A DNA stretch of 64,000 nt from Alitta virens (taxonomy: Eukaryota > Annelida > Polychaeta > Phyllodocida > Nereididae). The stretch covers positions 496,001-560,000 of the forward strand of contig OW028583.1 of NCBI GenBank assembly GCA_932294295.1. Reading direction: 5' to 3'. The notes beneath the pieces are model-generated. The model searched no databases. It was not told the DNA's origin and worked only from the letters and a program-made list of their open reading frames with translations. A program made the position numbers and the translations under genes. This document shows, piece after piece, positions 43,380 to 64,000 of this stretch. Within the stretch, counting starts at the first letter, position 1, and every line of letters starts with the position of its first letter.

Positions 43380-44847
43380 GTGCTAAAATGATACTATGTA
43401 GAAGTCCAAATTCAGTGACTAAGCGAATATGTTTTCATCACAATTGTCTGATAGCAAATTGAATAAAAAAATTATTTATGAGTGGTTATGTATCATGTTT
43501 AATTTGTACCATTGAGTACATAAATTTCAATGAGGTGGTCTAGTTTGTTTTTTTAATCCTAAATTGCTTTAAATGCAGTGTACACGTTTTTTTTCTTAAA
43601 TTGCCTTTAAATTGCTCTCACTTCAATAGTATTGTTTAGTCTTCAGTCCCCATAATTTATTTACCCCATATACTGCTTTTGTGTCGACTTGGCCACCCAC
43701 ATCATAGCCAATTATTGATACACATTTGAGTCTAAAGTATATGCCAAACGATATGCAAGACAAACTTAATACTCCCTCCATATGTAGTATTAAAATTTAC
43801 ATTTAAAAAAAGATGATTGATAATTATGTAAACCAATGTAACGTTTCAGACTGTTTTGTGTGTCATAAATTGTAGTGCCTTATTGAATTATACTTGTTAG
43901 TTACCCGAAGAAAGCTATAATTTTCTGTCATAGCACTCGATATGCTTCATTGTGAGCATGGACTTCAGGCGCTGACATTATTGTAATTTTCTACAGTTGG
44001 TGTTGGTTTGTGGGTGGCCCCTCGGCAGCGATGACATGATCATCTTAGAAGGGTCACCCTGCTCAATGTTTTGTTAAACAAAAATCACTGTATTATCACG
44101 TTTTTTTTATCAATAGTGGGCAAAATTAAGTGATTCTGAATCAGATAATTCTTGTCGACACCATTGTTAAGTTGGGAAGTTTTGTATGCACCTCATGTTT
44201 CCTCAAAGAAAACAGGACTCTTTTTTTGAAATTTAAAAAAATTCTTGTTTCATTTACCCACCCTTCTTGTACTGGAAATCTCATCTCCAAATTTTTGAGC
44301 AACAGGCATACCAAGTCATTTGTGAATTTATAATACACTCGGTTGATTGTGTTAATATTTTATTATTCAGATCTACACATACCAATTAATACACTTGTTA
44401 TTATTATATATATATTATAATGAGTCTTGAAATAACGTTCAAGATTAAGAATTGCAATTGCTCATTCCAACATAGTTGCAAACTAATTATTTATAGCCAA
44501 GACTTAATTATCATTTATAGTTGAAAACAATTTTTGTGTTACCATAAAATAATGCTAAATAATATGTCCTTTTCCTTTAACAATATATTTATTAATATTT
44601 AATATGTCAACAGTATACATACAATTTAAATATGAAAAGATGTGAAAACAAAGTTTGTTGAACCATCATGCAGTTTGCGTTTTAAAAAAACCTACACTGC
44701 ATTAGAATTTGCTCATGATATGTACATTGCCATAGAATATTCAACAATTAATCTACAACAAATTTATGCAGGATATCCCATTCTGGAAACTCACAATACA
44801 AGACAACAAATATAGCGATATGTGACGACAATTTCTCAAAAGAAAAA
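43380..44847. other. Intergenic DNA downstream of dioxygenase copy 3
   Basis: AT-rich; holds a LINE 3'-UTR-like fragment (43995-44080) and the 3' UTR of copy 3 with a minus-strand AATAAA near 44590. Nothing else supported. Confidence 0.45.
43995..44080 (+). mobile_element. LINE 3'-UTR-like fragment, family L2f
   Basis: GGGTGGCCCCTCGGCAGCGA, then ATCTTAGAAGGGTCACCCTG. Confidence 0.5.
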
Positions 44848-47800
44848 TTAATGGAAGCCAGTTTTCTTGAGCTCGGCTCGAACAGTCTTGTCATTGGCAG
44901 GGTCCACTAAATCTTTTCCGCTCCAGTCGTGTATGTTGGTACATTCCAGCACGGCATGATTTGGGACCTGCAATGTATTAATATGAAATACAAATCATAA
45001 TTTTCATTGTTTATCTATTATCTTTTTTATAGTTCAGGTAATACATAAGGAATTAACTTTGTCATGGTGTTGTAAAATGTAAAACATTAAATTTGCTCGG
45101 TTCACGAACTTGCATTCTGGAAATTGCTTTTGCTCATTTGAAAATTTATTAGAAAAGTTCTAAGACCAAAGGGTGTTTTAATAGCGAGTTTCACCTTCTA
45201 TGTTATCAAAAAAATAAGATATAAATCTGACTTTCAATGACAGTCACCTTATGTAAGGGAGTGTAGTTGGGGTGATGATGAGGGATAACTGGGTCGTTGT
45301 CACGGCGATTATAAGCACATAGAAACGCCCATCTTCTCATGTCACTGTCATTTCCTGCGCTTGTGTGAAGCACATTGCAATGGAAGAACAAACAGTCACC
45401 TGTGAAAAACAAGATTTATATTTGTGTATTAAAACATAGGCTACACTGCAGCAAAACCCTCAGTAAATCCCACATAGCACACAGGCATCATTAAAACTGT
45501 TCAGTGTTCATCCGACTAGCAGGGGGGCGGGCGTTACACTTTCATTTCCAGAGCAGAACTCTAACATATATAGAGTATTAATGTACAAAATTTTGTTTGG
45601 GAAAGTGCATTAGTGTTAGAGTTCTGCTCCATAAACAAAAGTACGCCCGCACGCTCGTCGGATGGACATCGGTGATAACAATAACCCTCTTTGAACGTTG
45701 TTTGCTGAGGGTTAAAAATTTACATCAGCCTATCATGCTAATATCAACCTGATCTGATGATACAACATAGAATCAAATGTCTACTAATATTAGTTTCACA
45801 TCAAATGCTCATTCATGATGCAAACTTGTTGCAGTTATCTTCATTGTGACCCACACACTGGAAGTTTACTGAACTTTGGTTTTGATATCAAAATGCACAT
45901 TGATTCTAGAATTTGTTTGCACTTTAGTCTTCAGCGTATATAAAGTCTAAAGCTGGATTTTGCTAATCCGACATGGTATAACGTTAGTGCGTGTGCTGTG
46001 GTGCGTTTCAGAATAAAGAAGCTTAAAAATAGTCCAATCAGTAAAAATCTTTGGTGCTCTAGTGCATGTTAAAATCCAATAAAAGTTCAGGAGTTAATAA
46101 TTCATGTATGAGAGAGCGCTGGTGAACCCATTTGGCCTAAATCTAACGGCAGCTACAATGACATATATTGTCTATAAGCTTCTATATGTCAGAGGTTCTG
46201 AGAGTTATTCAAGTTACATAGTGAAATTGAAAGTAATTACCCGGCTTCATCTCACAGTGAATGTGTTCGAAGTGTTTGCACAGAAAATCCACTCTCTCCT
46301 GATTGGCCACAGTTTGCCCGTGCACTAAATCATGCTCAATTCTGCCGCAGCGATTGGTGCCTTTCACCACCTAAAACATAATGGCACTTGCCTTTTTTTT
46401 GGCGCAACTAATAAGCTTATTCTGTCATAATTAATAAATTGGGTTGTCTTAAATACCTGTAAACAACCATTGGCTTTGACGCATTCATCCATAGCAATAA
46501 AAGCCGTGATCAAGTCTGGTCTAAGGCAGCCATTTTTGTACCAATAGCTGAAAGAAAAATTAATGTATTACAGCACTGGTCTAGTTTTGAAGTGAACTGC
46601 TTTGTTCTTGTTGATTGCTACACCACAAGTTTAAGTTATATATTTCATTTTAAAGAATTGGTCAGGCTTGTTAGTTCCACAATGTTGTAGCAACCTATGG
46701 TATATTGTTCATTGAAACTGTTTAAATCAGGGTTGGTAAAAATCATGATATTTTTTAAATAAAAAAAAAAGATTTATATAATTTATATCAGATTTTTTTT
46801 TAATATGCAATAAGGGCTTAAGTACTGTCTAGCACGAGCCAATTTTGATCATTTTTCCAGCATTCCTTCTTAAAAATACTGAACTGTGCTTTGGTTGGTA
46901 GGGTCTGCAGGGATCTGGATGAAAGCAATTTTTGGTGGCACCCCAGTAGCGATAATAAACAATCTTAGGGGTGCCTCCACCTGTATATACTGTACTTATC
47001 TTTGTACATGTATACAGGAAATAAACTTGTCTAAGTTTTGAGTCTAAAAATCAACAGAACTTGGATTTATTTAACAATTTGAAAAAAAAAATCAACTAAA
47101 AAATATCGCTTTGTAGTCACATAATCTTTTTTTGAGTAGTAAAAAGTCTAGTTTTCAAATGAATAAATTTGTTAAATTTCAAAAATAAATAAAATAAAAA
47201 TAAATCTTGTTGATTTTTTTGCCTCAATTTTTATCATGATTTAAATCTGCCAACCCTGGATTAAATGGTCATGCTTATTGTTGTGCTATTGACTGGTTGT
47301 GATTTCTACTTTTAAGACCATAATTTAAAATACTCTCACTGGAGTTATTATTTAAAACTTACATACAATAGTAAATGTTAACAATTTACGACCTACCCGT
47401 AATCTTGATGCCACAGATGGGCTCCTCCGGTTCTTGGTTCCTTCATCATTAACTTTGTGTGATAATGGTATACCTCTCCATCGAGTAACTAGAAAAACAT
47501 ATTGTATTATTCATATTATCATCAATTATCAACATTTTTTAATATTTTACTTCATATAAATGGAAAAAGTGTAGTATAGCTGACCCAAATTATTGACCAT
47601 ATATAGCGAGTCTCGTTGCCAGGCCTATGCTTGAATTAAATTGATGACATCACAAACTAACAGCAGCGGTGAGGCAAAGCGCAAGTTTATCATAATTTAT
47701 ATTTGCTTTTTCTTGGTGGCAGCCTTTAAACCCCCGCTTATCTAGACAAATGTATTCTTATAGTGTGCCAGAACGAAATTTGGTAAGCAATAGTGATTAT

Positions 47801-49094
47801 TTTCATGTTTTATGGACGCCAAATATGGGCATAAATTTGCTATGCTGCACTAAACCCTATAAAATATTATATTTATTATTTTATAACGACCTACCCCTTC
47901 GCAAGTTCCAACCACCTTATCGCACCTGGCAACCATCCCTGTAACGTCGTTACCAGGGTGACTCCATAGCAACAGCTTGCTAGCTCTCCCCAGTCCATCA
48001 CCACACTACAATAATTTTGACAAGATCTACATGAAAACTAAAATAAAACATTTGTAAAACTTTGACAATATTTATGAAATTTCTTGAGAAGGCAATTTCA
48101 CTTACTGCCCAGGCCTTGTCTAGAACTTCTTTGTTTGATTGCAAAGCATTCTCAATATGTGCCACTTCTTCTTTGCTGAATAATCCCCTGAAAAAAATAA
48201 TTGTGTTGTTTAGTTATTGCTCTAGATGGTTCTCTTCATGAGCTCCATCTCTGCTGGATGTCCATTGCATGTGACAATTTGTGGTTGTGTCTATGCCGAA
48301 GCAAGTGAAAGACCCCTCCCATGGGGTGGTAGTGGTGGTGTATTAAAGCTCACGTCCTGTATTTCTGCACCTGATTGGCTAATTAGGATAGGTAGGGACC
48401 ACGGCAATGAGACGAAGGATGAAACAGCCATCCAACTTTGGCTCAACCAGGAATTGAACCCGGGACCCAGTGGTTGGAAGACCAGCGCACTACCACTGAG
48501 CTAGGCCCCCACCCCTACCCCTCCCATAGGTTAAATGTGTAACATGGTGGAGACTCCAAGCCTTATCATCGATATCTCATCATTACGTCTGCCTCTGGAA
48601 CCTGGCCATATAAGCTAACAAAGCTTCAGATCAAGTAATTAATATTGCGGCATTGCCAATAAAATACATTTCTTAGTAAAATTATAAAAAATAGATTAAC
48701 AACAAACCAACAACAAACCAACCTAACAAGGAATCCTCCATCGTAATTAAAGACATCCTTCATTTCCTGGGTCACTTTGAAGTCTGGTGTAAATTGATAT
48801 TCTGTTGAAAGAATAGTAATTTCAAAATTATATATTGAATCTCCCTGGCCACAAGAATACCTGAAAACATGCTATTTTCAGTAGCGGATTTAGGAGGGGG
48901 GCGAAAAAATTTCTGGATTCGCCCCTGATTTTTAGTTTAACATCAGCTAAATGTTTACTTAAATTTGTTGACAGCGGACCAGAAATCAGAAAAGTTTTCT
49001 AATTCCCATTATTGACAAAAGTATCAAAAATTTACTGACCAACGACCTTTCCAGTAAATTTCTTGCATATTTCTGGTTGCTCGGGTGGATACAT
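44848..49094 (-). CDS. PhyH-family Fe(II)/2-oxoglutarate oxygenase, tandem copy 3
   Basis: Nine coding exons: 49094-49040, 48801-48723, 48187-48106, 48005-47895, 47488-47397, 46547-46457, 46370-46241, 45399-45248, 44967-44848; 303 residues, the longest tail of the three (ends ELKKTGFH). Iron and cosubstrate residues match copies 1 and 2. Exon 4 differs most ([18 protein letters not shown]). An in-frame TGA 7-9 bases before the ATG fixes the start, which supports the same start in the other copies. An acceptor upstream (GCTACAG) implies a 5' non-coding exon. It is divergent from SDHA. Introns carry a hAT-type miniature element, a nested SINE pair and other repeats. It is the likely parent of the dead exons at 42.9-43.2 kb. 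Confidence 0.9.
46728..47258. mobile_element. hAT-like miniature element, family M6, with internal LINE fragment
   Basis: Ends CAGGGTTGGTAAAAATCATG and TGATTTAAATCTGCCAACCCTG. Flanks GTTTAAAT and GATTAAAT (46720-46727, 47259-47266) look like an 8-bp target duplication with one change, as in hAT elements. About 150 bp inside (46890-47045) are absent from the other copy. Intron 5 of dioxygenase copy 3. Confidence 0.75.
46905..47045 (+). mobile_element. LINE 3'-UTR-like fragment inside an M6 element, family L2f
   Basis: GGTGGCACCCCAGTAGCGAT, then ATCTTAGGGGTGCCTCC, then GGAAATAAACTTGTCTAAG. It is the stretch missing from the other M6 copy. Confidence 0.55.
47568..47857. mobile_element. Miniature inverted-repeat element, family M2
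   Basis: AGTGTAGTATAGCTGACCC at the left, TGCTATGCTGCACTAAACCC at the right. Intron 4 of dioxygenase copy 3. Confidence 0.8.
48232..48625 (+). mobile_element. SINE A, plus orientation, split by a younger SINE
   Basis: Left part to 48322 (TGTCTATGCCGAAGCAAGTG and onward) and right part from 48528 (TTAAATGTGTAACATGGTGG and onward) together match the copy at 25488. It lies in intron 2 of dioxygenase copy 3. Confidence 0.65.
48323..48527 (-). mobile_element. tRNA-Gly-derived SINE nested in SINE A, 10-bp target duplication
   Basis: Flanked by perfect CCCCTCCCAT (48313-48322 and 48528-48537). The minus-strand head folds like tRNA: TAGCTCAGTGGTAG D arm, a TGGT/ACCA anticodon stem with loop CTTCCAA (anticodon TCC, glycine), and a T arm with GGTTCAATTCC. 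The 3' side of the acceptor stem is missing, so it is a SINE head, not a gene. Confidence 0.8.
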
Positions 49095-50305
49095 GCTTCC
49101 TCAAAATTGTAATTGTTGAACCTGTAGCAATGAAATAATAAGTCTAATATATAAACGTCCAAAGGCAGCAGCTGGTAGCTATTCAGAAATATCTAAGGTT
49201 CTACTTTTTGTAATTATGGTTTACAAGACAACTGCACGAATCTTATGATTAAATAATGATTTATATTTTATATAAGTTATGACACAAAATGAATATAACA
49301 CAAAAGAGAAATATATTTTGGGCAATAAAAAATAATGTTTATACATACAAGGTTATTCCAGGCATTAAAACTACAATTAATTAATGTATACAAATTAAGA
49401 GAACATTACAAAGAAAAGATGTTTATGCCTACACAGGGACTAAATATAATAGCTCATTTAAGATGTAAAATGCCAAGTTTGCTAAGCCTATTCTATATTT
49501 TATATATTAAATATATTATGCACATAAACAATATTGTTAAAAGCTGTATATATTTCACAGTGATTGTTTGCAATGATGATTAGCACATCAGTGTATAAAG
49601 TGTCCAGAGCTCTAACATAATGTGTATGGGCGAGTTAGTTTTGTGAGAGTTATATTGGGCGAAATATTTTTGGGCGAGTTGACTGGCGCCCACTTATTAC
49701 GCATGCATGGCCTGTCGGCAAAAATATATTTTAAAAAAAGGTGAAAAATCTGCCTTAAAGTATTAAAAAATAAATAATTGATATAACCAATACATTAATT
49801 AATATTTTTGACACAAACAAATCTACCCAGCTTAATTCATAATTACCAATGCAATTAATGCAATTTGGCGTAGATACTGTCTATAGCAGTTTTCAGCCAC
49901 TTTAGAGCTCCCAGCTGACACTGTAAACAAGTGCAATCAAAGTATAGCTGTCTGACCAGTTCTGACAACCTTCCCACTTGAGCAAATTACAACTCCGTTG
50001 TGACCCAGAAATTTTTCAATGATAATAATATTTATAACCACAATATCCGCTAGGGGGCTGATCGATGCTGCCATCTGTCGGAAAGACAATTACCGGGTGG
50101 AGGTCAAGGACGAATTTACGTTAAGCAACAAGAACTATTACACAAGTGGATTTAGTCCACAACAAGGTTATTGGAGTAACTCCTAGAGGACAGTAATAAT
50201 TCAGTGACTTAGCACTGCAAAGAACGAAGGCTAAAAACCTTGGCCGAAAACGGACAGCAATTTTATTTCAAGGTCAGCTAACAGAGGGCGGCATTGCAGA
50301 GCAAC
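49095..50305. other. Intergenic DNA between dioxygenase copy 3 and SDHA (divergent)
   Basis: Should hold the promoters of both genes. The last 250 bp before SDHA are less AT-rich. No TATA box or other certain site is seen, and no gene. Confidence 0.4.
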
Positions 50306-61634
<11,329 letters not shown>

Positions 61635-62075
61635 ATGCTCCACAAACTAATAAATAAGATAATTTATTTTACAAGCCAGTTATGAAAAGACTGGGATAAG
61701 TAATCCATCTTGGTGTAATTGAATTATGGAAAGGAGACCTTTTTTTTTTTTGTACTTGATATGGAATAACGTCTTGTCATTTAAGATTGTCGTAAAGACC
61801 ATTTTGAAAGTTGGTTACTGTTGAAATTAATTAGCATCGTTGATTATTTATTTATCATGGGATATGTGGAGTAAAGTACTATACTATTTGAGTATATCAG
61901 CATAGGCTGATAGCCACATTGTCAGTGGTATACCATTCTGTTAATGTATGGCATTGTGATAATTCAATTGCGATTCTTGATAATTGCTCTAGAGCTCTTG
62001 CCCAAATGCAAGAATTGTTTCATCAAATGAGCCATGAAATCCCCCGATTCTTGGATGTGGCAATTTTGTATTTGC

Positions 62076-62081
62076 AATAAA
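62076..62081 (+). terminator. Poly(A) signal of SDHA
   Basis: AATAAA about 440 bp after the SDHA stop; a second signal (AATAAA near 62217) follows. Either could be used. Confidence 0.5.
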
Positions 62082-62639
62082 AAGGTCTACATTCATTTGA
62101 CGAATGTTTATGAAATGATAACGTAATTTTGAGGTGCATTTTCATTGAAAAATAGAATATACTTATTTCAAGCACTGCTTGCATAACCTCAGTTATTCCT
62201 CATTATTGTAAATAGTAATAAAATATTCTATAACTGATCTGCGATATATTTTTGACGTATTCCTCGTTTTGTCATATTTAAGCACAAGTTGGGTGGTCTA
62301 ATGGCTATGACAATCTATGGCTGGTCCAACTTAAGGTGTATGATTTTAACTCGGCAGTACTTTGTACTCATTGACCATGACGACATGTAAATGTGTAATG
62401 GGAGGCACGTTTCAATCATTATCATCCCACTACTGCCAAAAGGAGCAGGTCTTATAACCTGACTGATTTAGCAATCTTCCTAGTCCTGTCCCAAAATGCT
62501 TGTATAAACAGCATGTGAATATCATCAGAATCACTTGAAAATTCCCTTCCTTTGTTCGCTATGGTTGGCTATGGTATTCTGTCCGTTTTCTGATGTGGCA
62601 TTTGGGCACAGCAGCGCTTACAAAGTTATGTTTATAAGT

Positions 62640-63470
62640 AAAGTGCTGGTTAAAGCAAAATGCTTGGAGAGCATGTTCCTAGACACAAGTAAAAAAAAAG
62701 TTGAATCTTGGATAGAGCCTATGTAAGCTGTGCTTGAAAAGCATGTTTCTAAGTACAGGTCAAAATATCAAATGCTTGGACAGAGCTTATAGAAGCTTCT
62801 GTGCCTAAAATCTGTGTTTATAAGCTCAAGTCAAAAAGGCTATAGCTCGGATAGAGCCTATAGAAGAATATGTGTTGATAAGCACGAGGCAAAAAGGCCA
62901 TAGCTCGGATAGAGCCTATAGAAGCATCTATGTTAATAAGCACAAGTCATCAAGGCGCCCTTGAAGGTCCTGGGCCTCCACGCGGCGAGGGTGGAAACAC
63001 TTGGGGTGAAGTCCTCTATCCCCAGTGGCTAAAACAGGACAGTGCGCATTGCACAAGCTGCTCCAGCTATCCAACGCAGACAATTATAGAATTTTTACAT
63101 GCTTCTGGTTTCTACTACCAACTATAGATAATCAATCTTACCCTAGAGAGCCTCTACATAGCCCACTCAGGTGCTGATGAGGCGTTAAACAATAACACTA
63201 ACTAACTAACTAACAAGTCATCAAGGCCATAGCTTGGATAGAGCCTACAGAATAATCTGTGTTTATAAGCACAATTCAAAAAGACCATAGCTCAGAGCCA
63301 ACAGAAGAATCTGTGTTAATAAGCACAAGTCAAAAAGACTATAGCACGGAAAGAGCCTACAGAAGAATCTGTGTTTATAAGCACAAGTCAAAAAGGCCAT
63401 AGCTTAGAGCCAACAGAAGAATCTGTGTTTATAAGCACAAGTCAAAAAGGCCATAGACAACGGTCTGTTT
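62640..63470. repeat. 54-60 bp tandem repeat, interrupted by a SINE
   Basis: Around ten units of the form TCTGTGTTTATAAGCACAAG followed by TCAAAAAGGCCATAGCTCGG and ATAGAGCCTATAGAAGAA. Units at 63367 and 63421 are 54 bp apart; others are 58-60. The left units are more diverged. It is a local satellite downstream of SDHA. Confidence 0.85.
62957..63212 (+). mobile_element. SINE-like insertion with (ACTA)n tail and 15-bp target duplication
   Basis: The insert ends GGCGTTAAACAATAACACTA followed by further ACTA units. It is flanked by perfect copies of ACAAGTCATCAAGGC (62942-62956 and 63213-63227), the second being the interrupted satellite unit. Length about 256 bp. No clear tRNA A/B boxes are seen at its 5' end, so it may be 5'-truncated or of another class. 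Confidence 0.8.
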
Positions 63471-63780
63471 TTGAAAGAGAATTGATTATAAAAAGAAGGC
63501 AAAATCATAAATTTCAGTTTTTATTCAATTGATGCAATGTATGAATATGTCATATCCTCAGGTTTACAAGACAAGGTAAAAATCTTAGATGATAGATGTG
63601 CTAACAGTTACATACATGTTCCAGCATATTATGCAATAATAGCAAACATGATTTTATACAGAAGACACCCGCCAAACGAACCTGTGTACTGACTGAATAA
63701 CATTAGTATCTAATAAGCTAGCATGACTAGTATTCCGGGGCCTGTGTCTCATTTTGTTAATTGCAAAAAGAATTGTCAAT

Positions 63781-63891
63781 GGGGAGAAAAGTACCACAAG
63801 AGGTCACTGACGCCGCAGCAGATATGTATTGTTTGGTGACGTCATCTATATTGTGACGTCATCCATGCAATAATGGTGTAGTGACGTCTTA
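63781..63891. mobile_element. Miniature element, family M3, opposite orientation, first of a tandem pair
   Basis: GGGGAGAAAAGTACCACAAG then GAGGTCACTGACGCCG; TGACGTCA at 63837-63844 and 63854-63861. The next unit starts two bases later. Confidence 0.75.
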
Positions 63892-63892
63892 T

Positions 63893-64000
63893 GGGGAGAA
63901 AAAGTATCACAAGAGGTCACTGACGCCGTAACGGATAAGTATTGTTTGATGACGTCATCTATTCTGTGACATCATCCATGCAACAATGGTGTAGTGACGT
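63893..64000. mobile_element. Miniature element, family M3, second of the tandem pair, cut by window edge
   Basis: GGGGAGAAAAAGTATCACAA repeats the previous unit at about 90% identity by eye; the second CRE-like site reads TGACATCA. It continues past the window. Confidence 0.7.

Noticed and set aside
48440..48515. Possible tRNA-Gly(TCC) gene, minus strand.
   Set aside because: The anticodon and T arms fold, but the 3' acceptor side is missing and the unit is flanked by a target duplication: it is a SINE head.

Overview
This is animal nuclear DNA: AT-rich, with intron-rich genes that follow GT-AG rules, long introns, and a dense load of short non-autonomous transposons, SINEs and satellites. 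The gene set (PHF20-like, DDX54, GOSR2, SDHA) is bilaterian. The tandem PhyH-type dioxygenases and the many miniature elements fit a marine invertebrate, but the sequence alone does not let me name the species. Exon boundaries were read by hand from splice sites. In every gene the codon phase closes across every junction, and the predicted lengths match known orthologues, so I trust the gene models.

Layout. (1) 1-14.9 kb, minus strand: the 5' two-thirds or less of a PHF20/PHF20L1-like chromatin reader (tandem Tudor), running off the left edge. Its inferred first intron holds a nearly full-length two-ORF LINE (about 9.0-13.1 kb) and two fold-back repeats (13.4-14.5 kb). (2) 15.0-26.6 kb, plus strand: complete DDX54 (Dbp10) in 19 coding exons, probably sharing a short bidirectional promoter with the PHF20-like gene. 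(3) 28.1-29.1 kb, minus strand: complete two-exon GOSR2 (membrin), convergent with DDX54. (4) 30.4-49.1 kb, minus strand: three complete tandem copies of one nine-exon PhyH-family Fe(II)/2-oxoglutarate oxygenase gene, with remains of a fourth, rearranged copy near 42.2-43.2 kb. A 15-bp minisatellite with a longer repeat period lies just upstream of copy 1. (5) 50.3-61.6 kb, plus strand: complete SDHA, 14 coding exons. (6) 61.6-64 kb: SDHA 3' end, a 54-60 bp tandem repeat split by a SINE with a clear 15-bp target duplication, and two head-to-tail miniature elements at the edge.

Function. The four single-copy genes are housekeeping (histone-mark reading, rRNA processing, ER-Golgi SNARE, mitochondrial complex II) and do not form a pathway. 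The dioxygenase cluster is the lineage-specific part: same exon phases and same catalytic residues in all copies, but a different C-terminal tail on each. The rest is transposon ecology. I count at least six miniature inverted-repeat families with two or more copies here, three SINE types with nested insertions, and fragments of a second LINE family. One miniature family carries paired TGACGTCA (CRE/ATF-type) sites.
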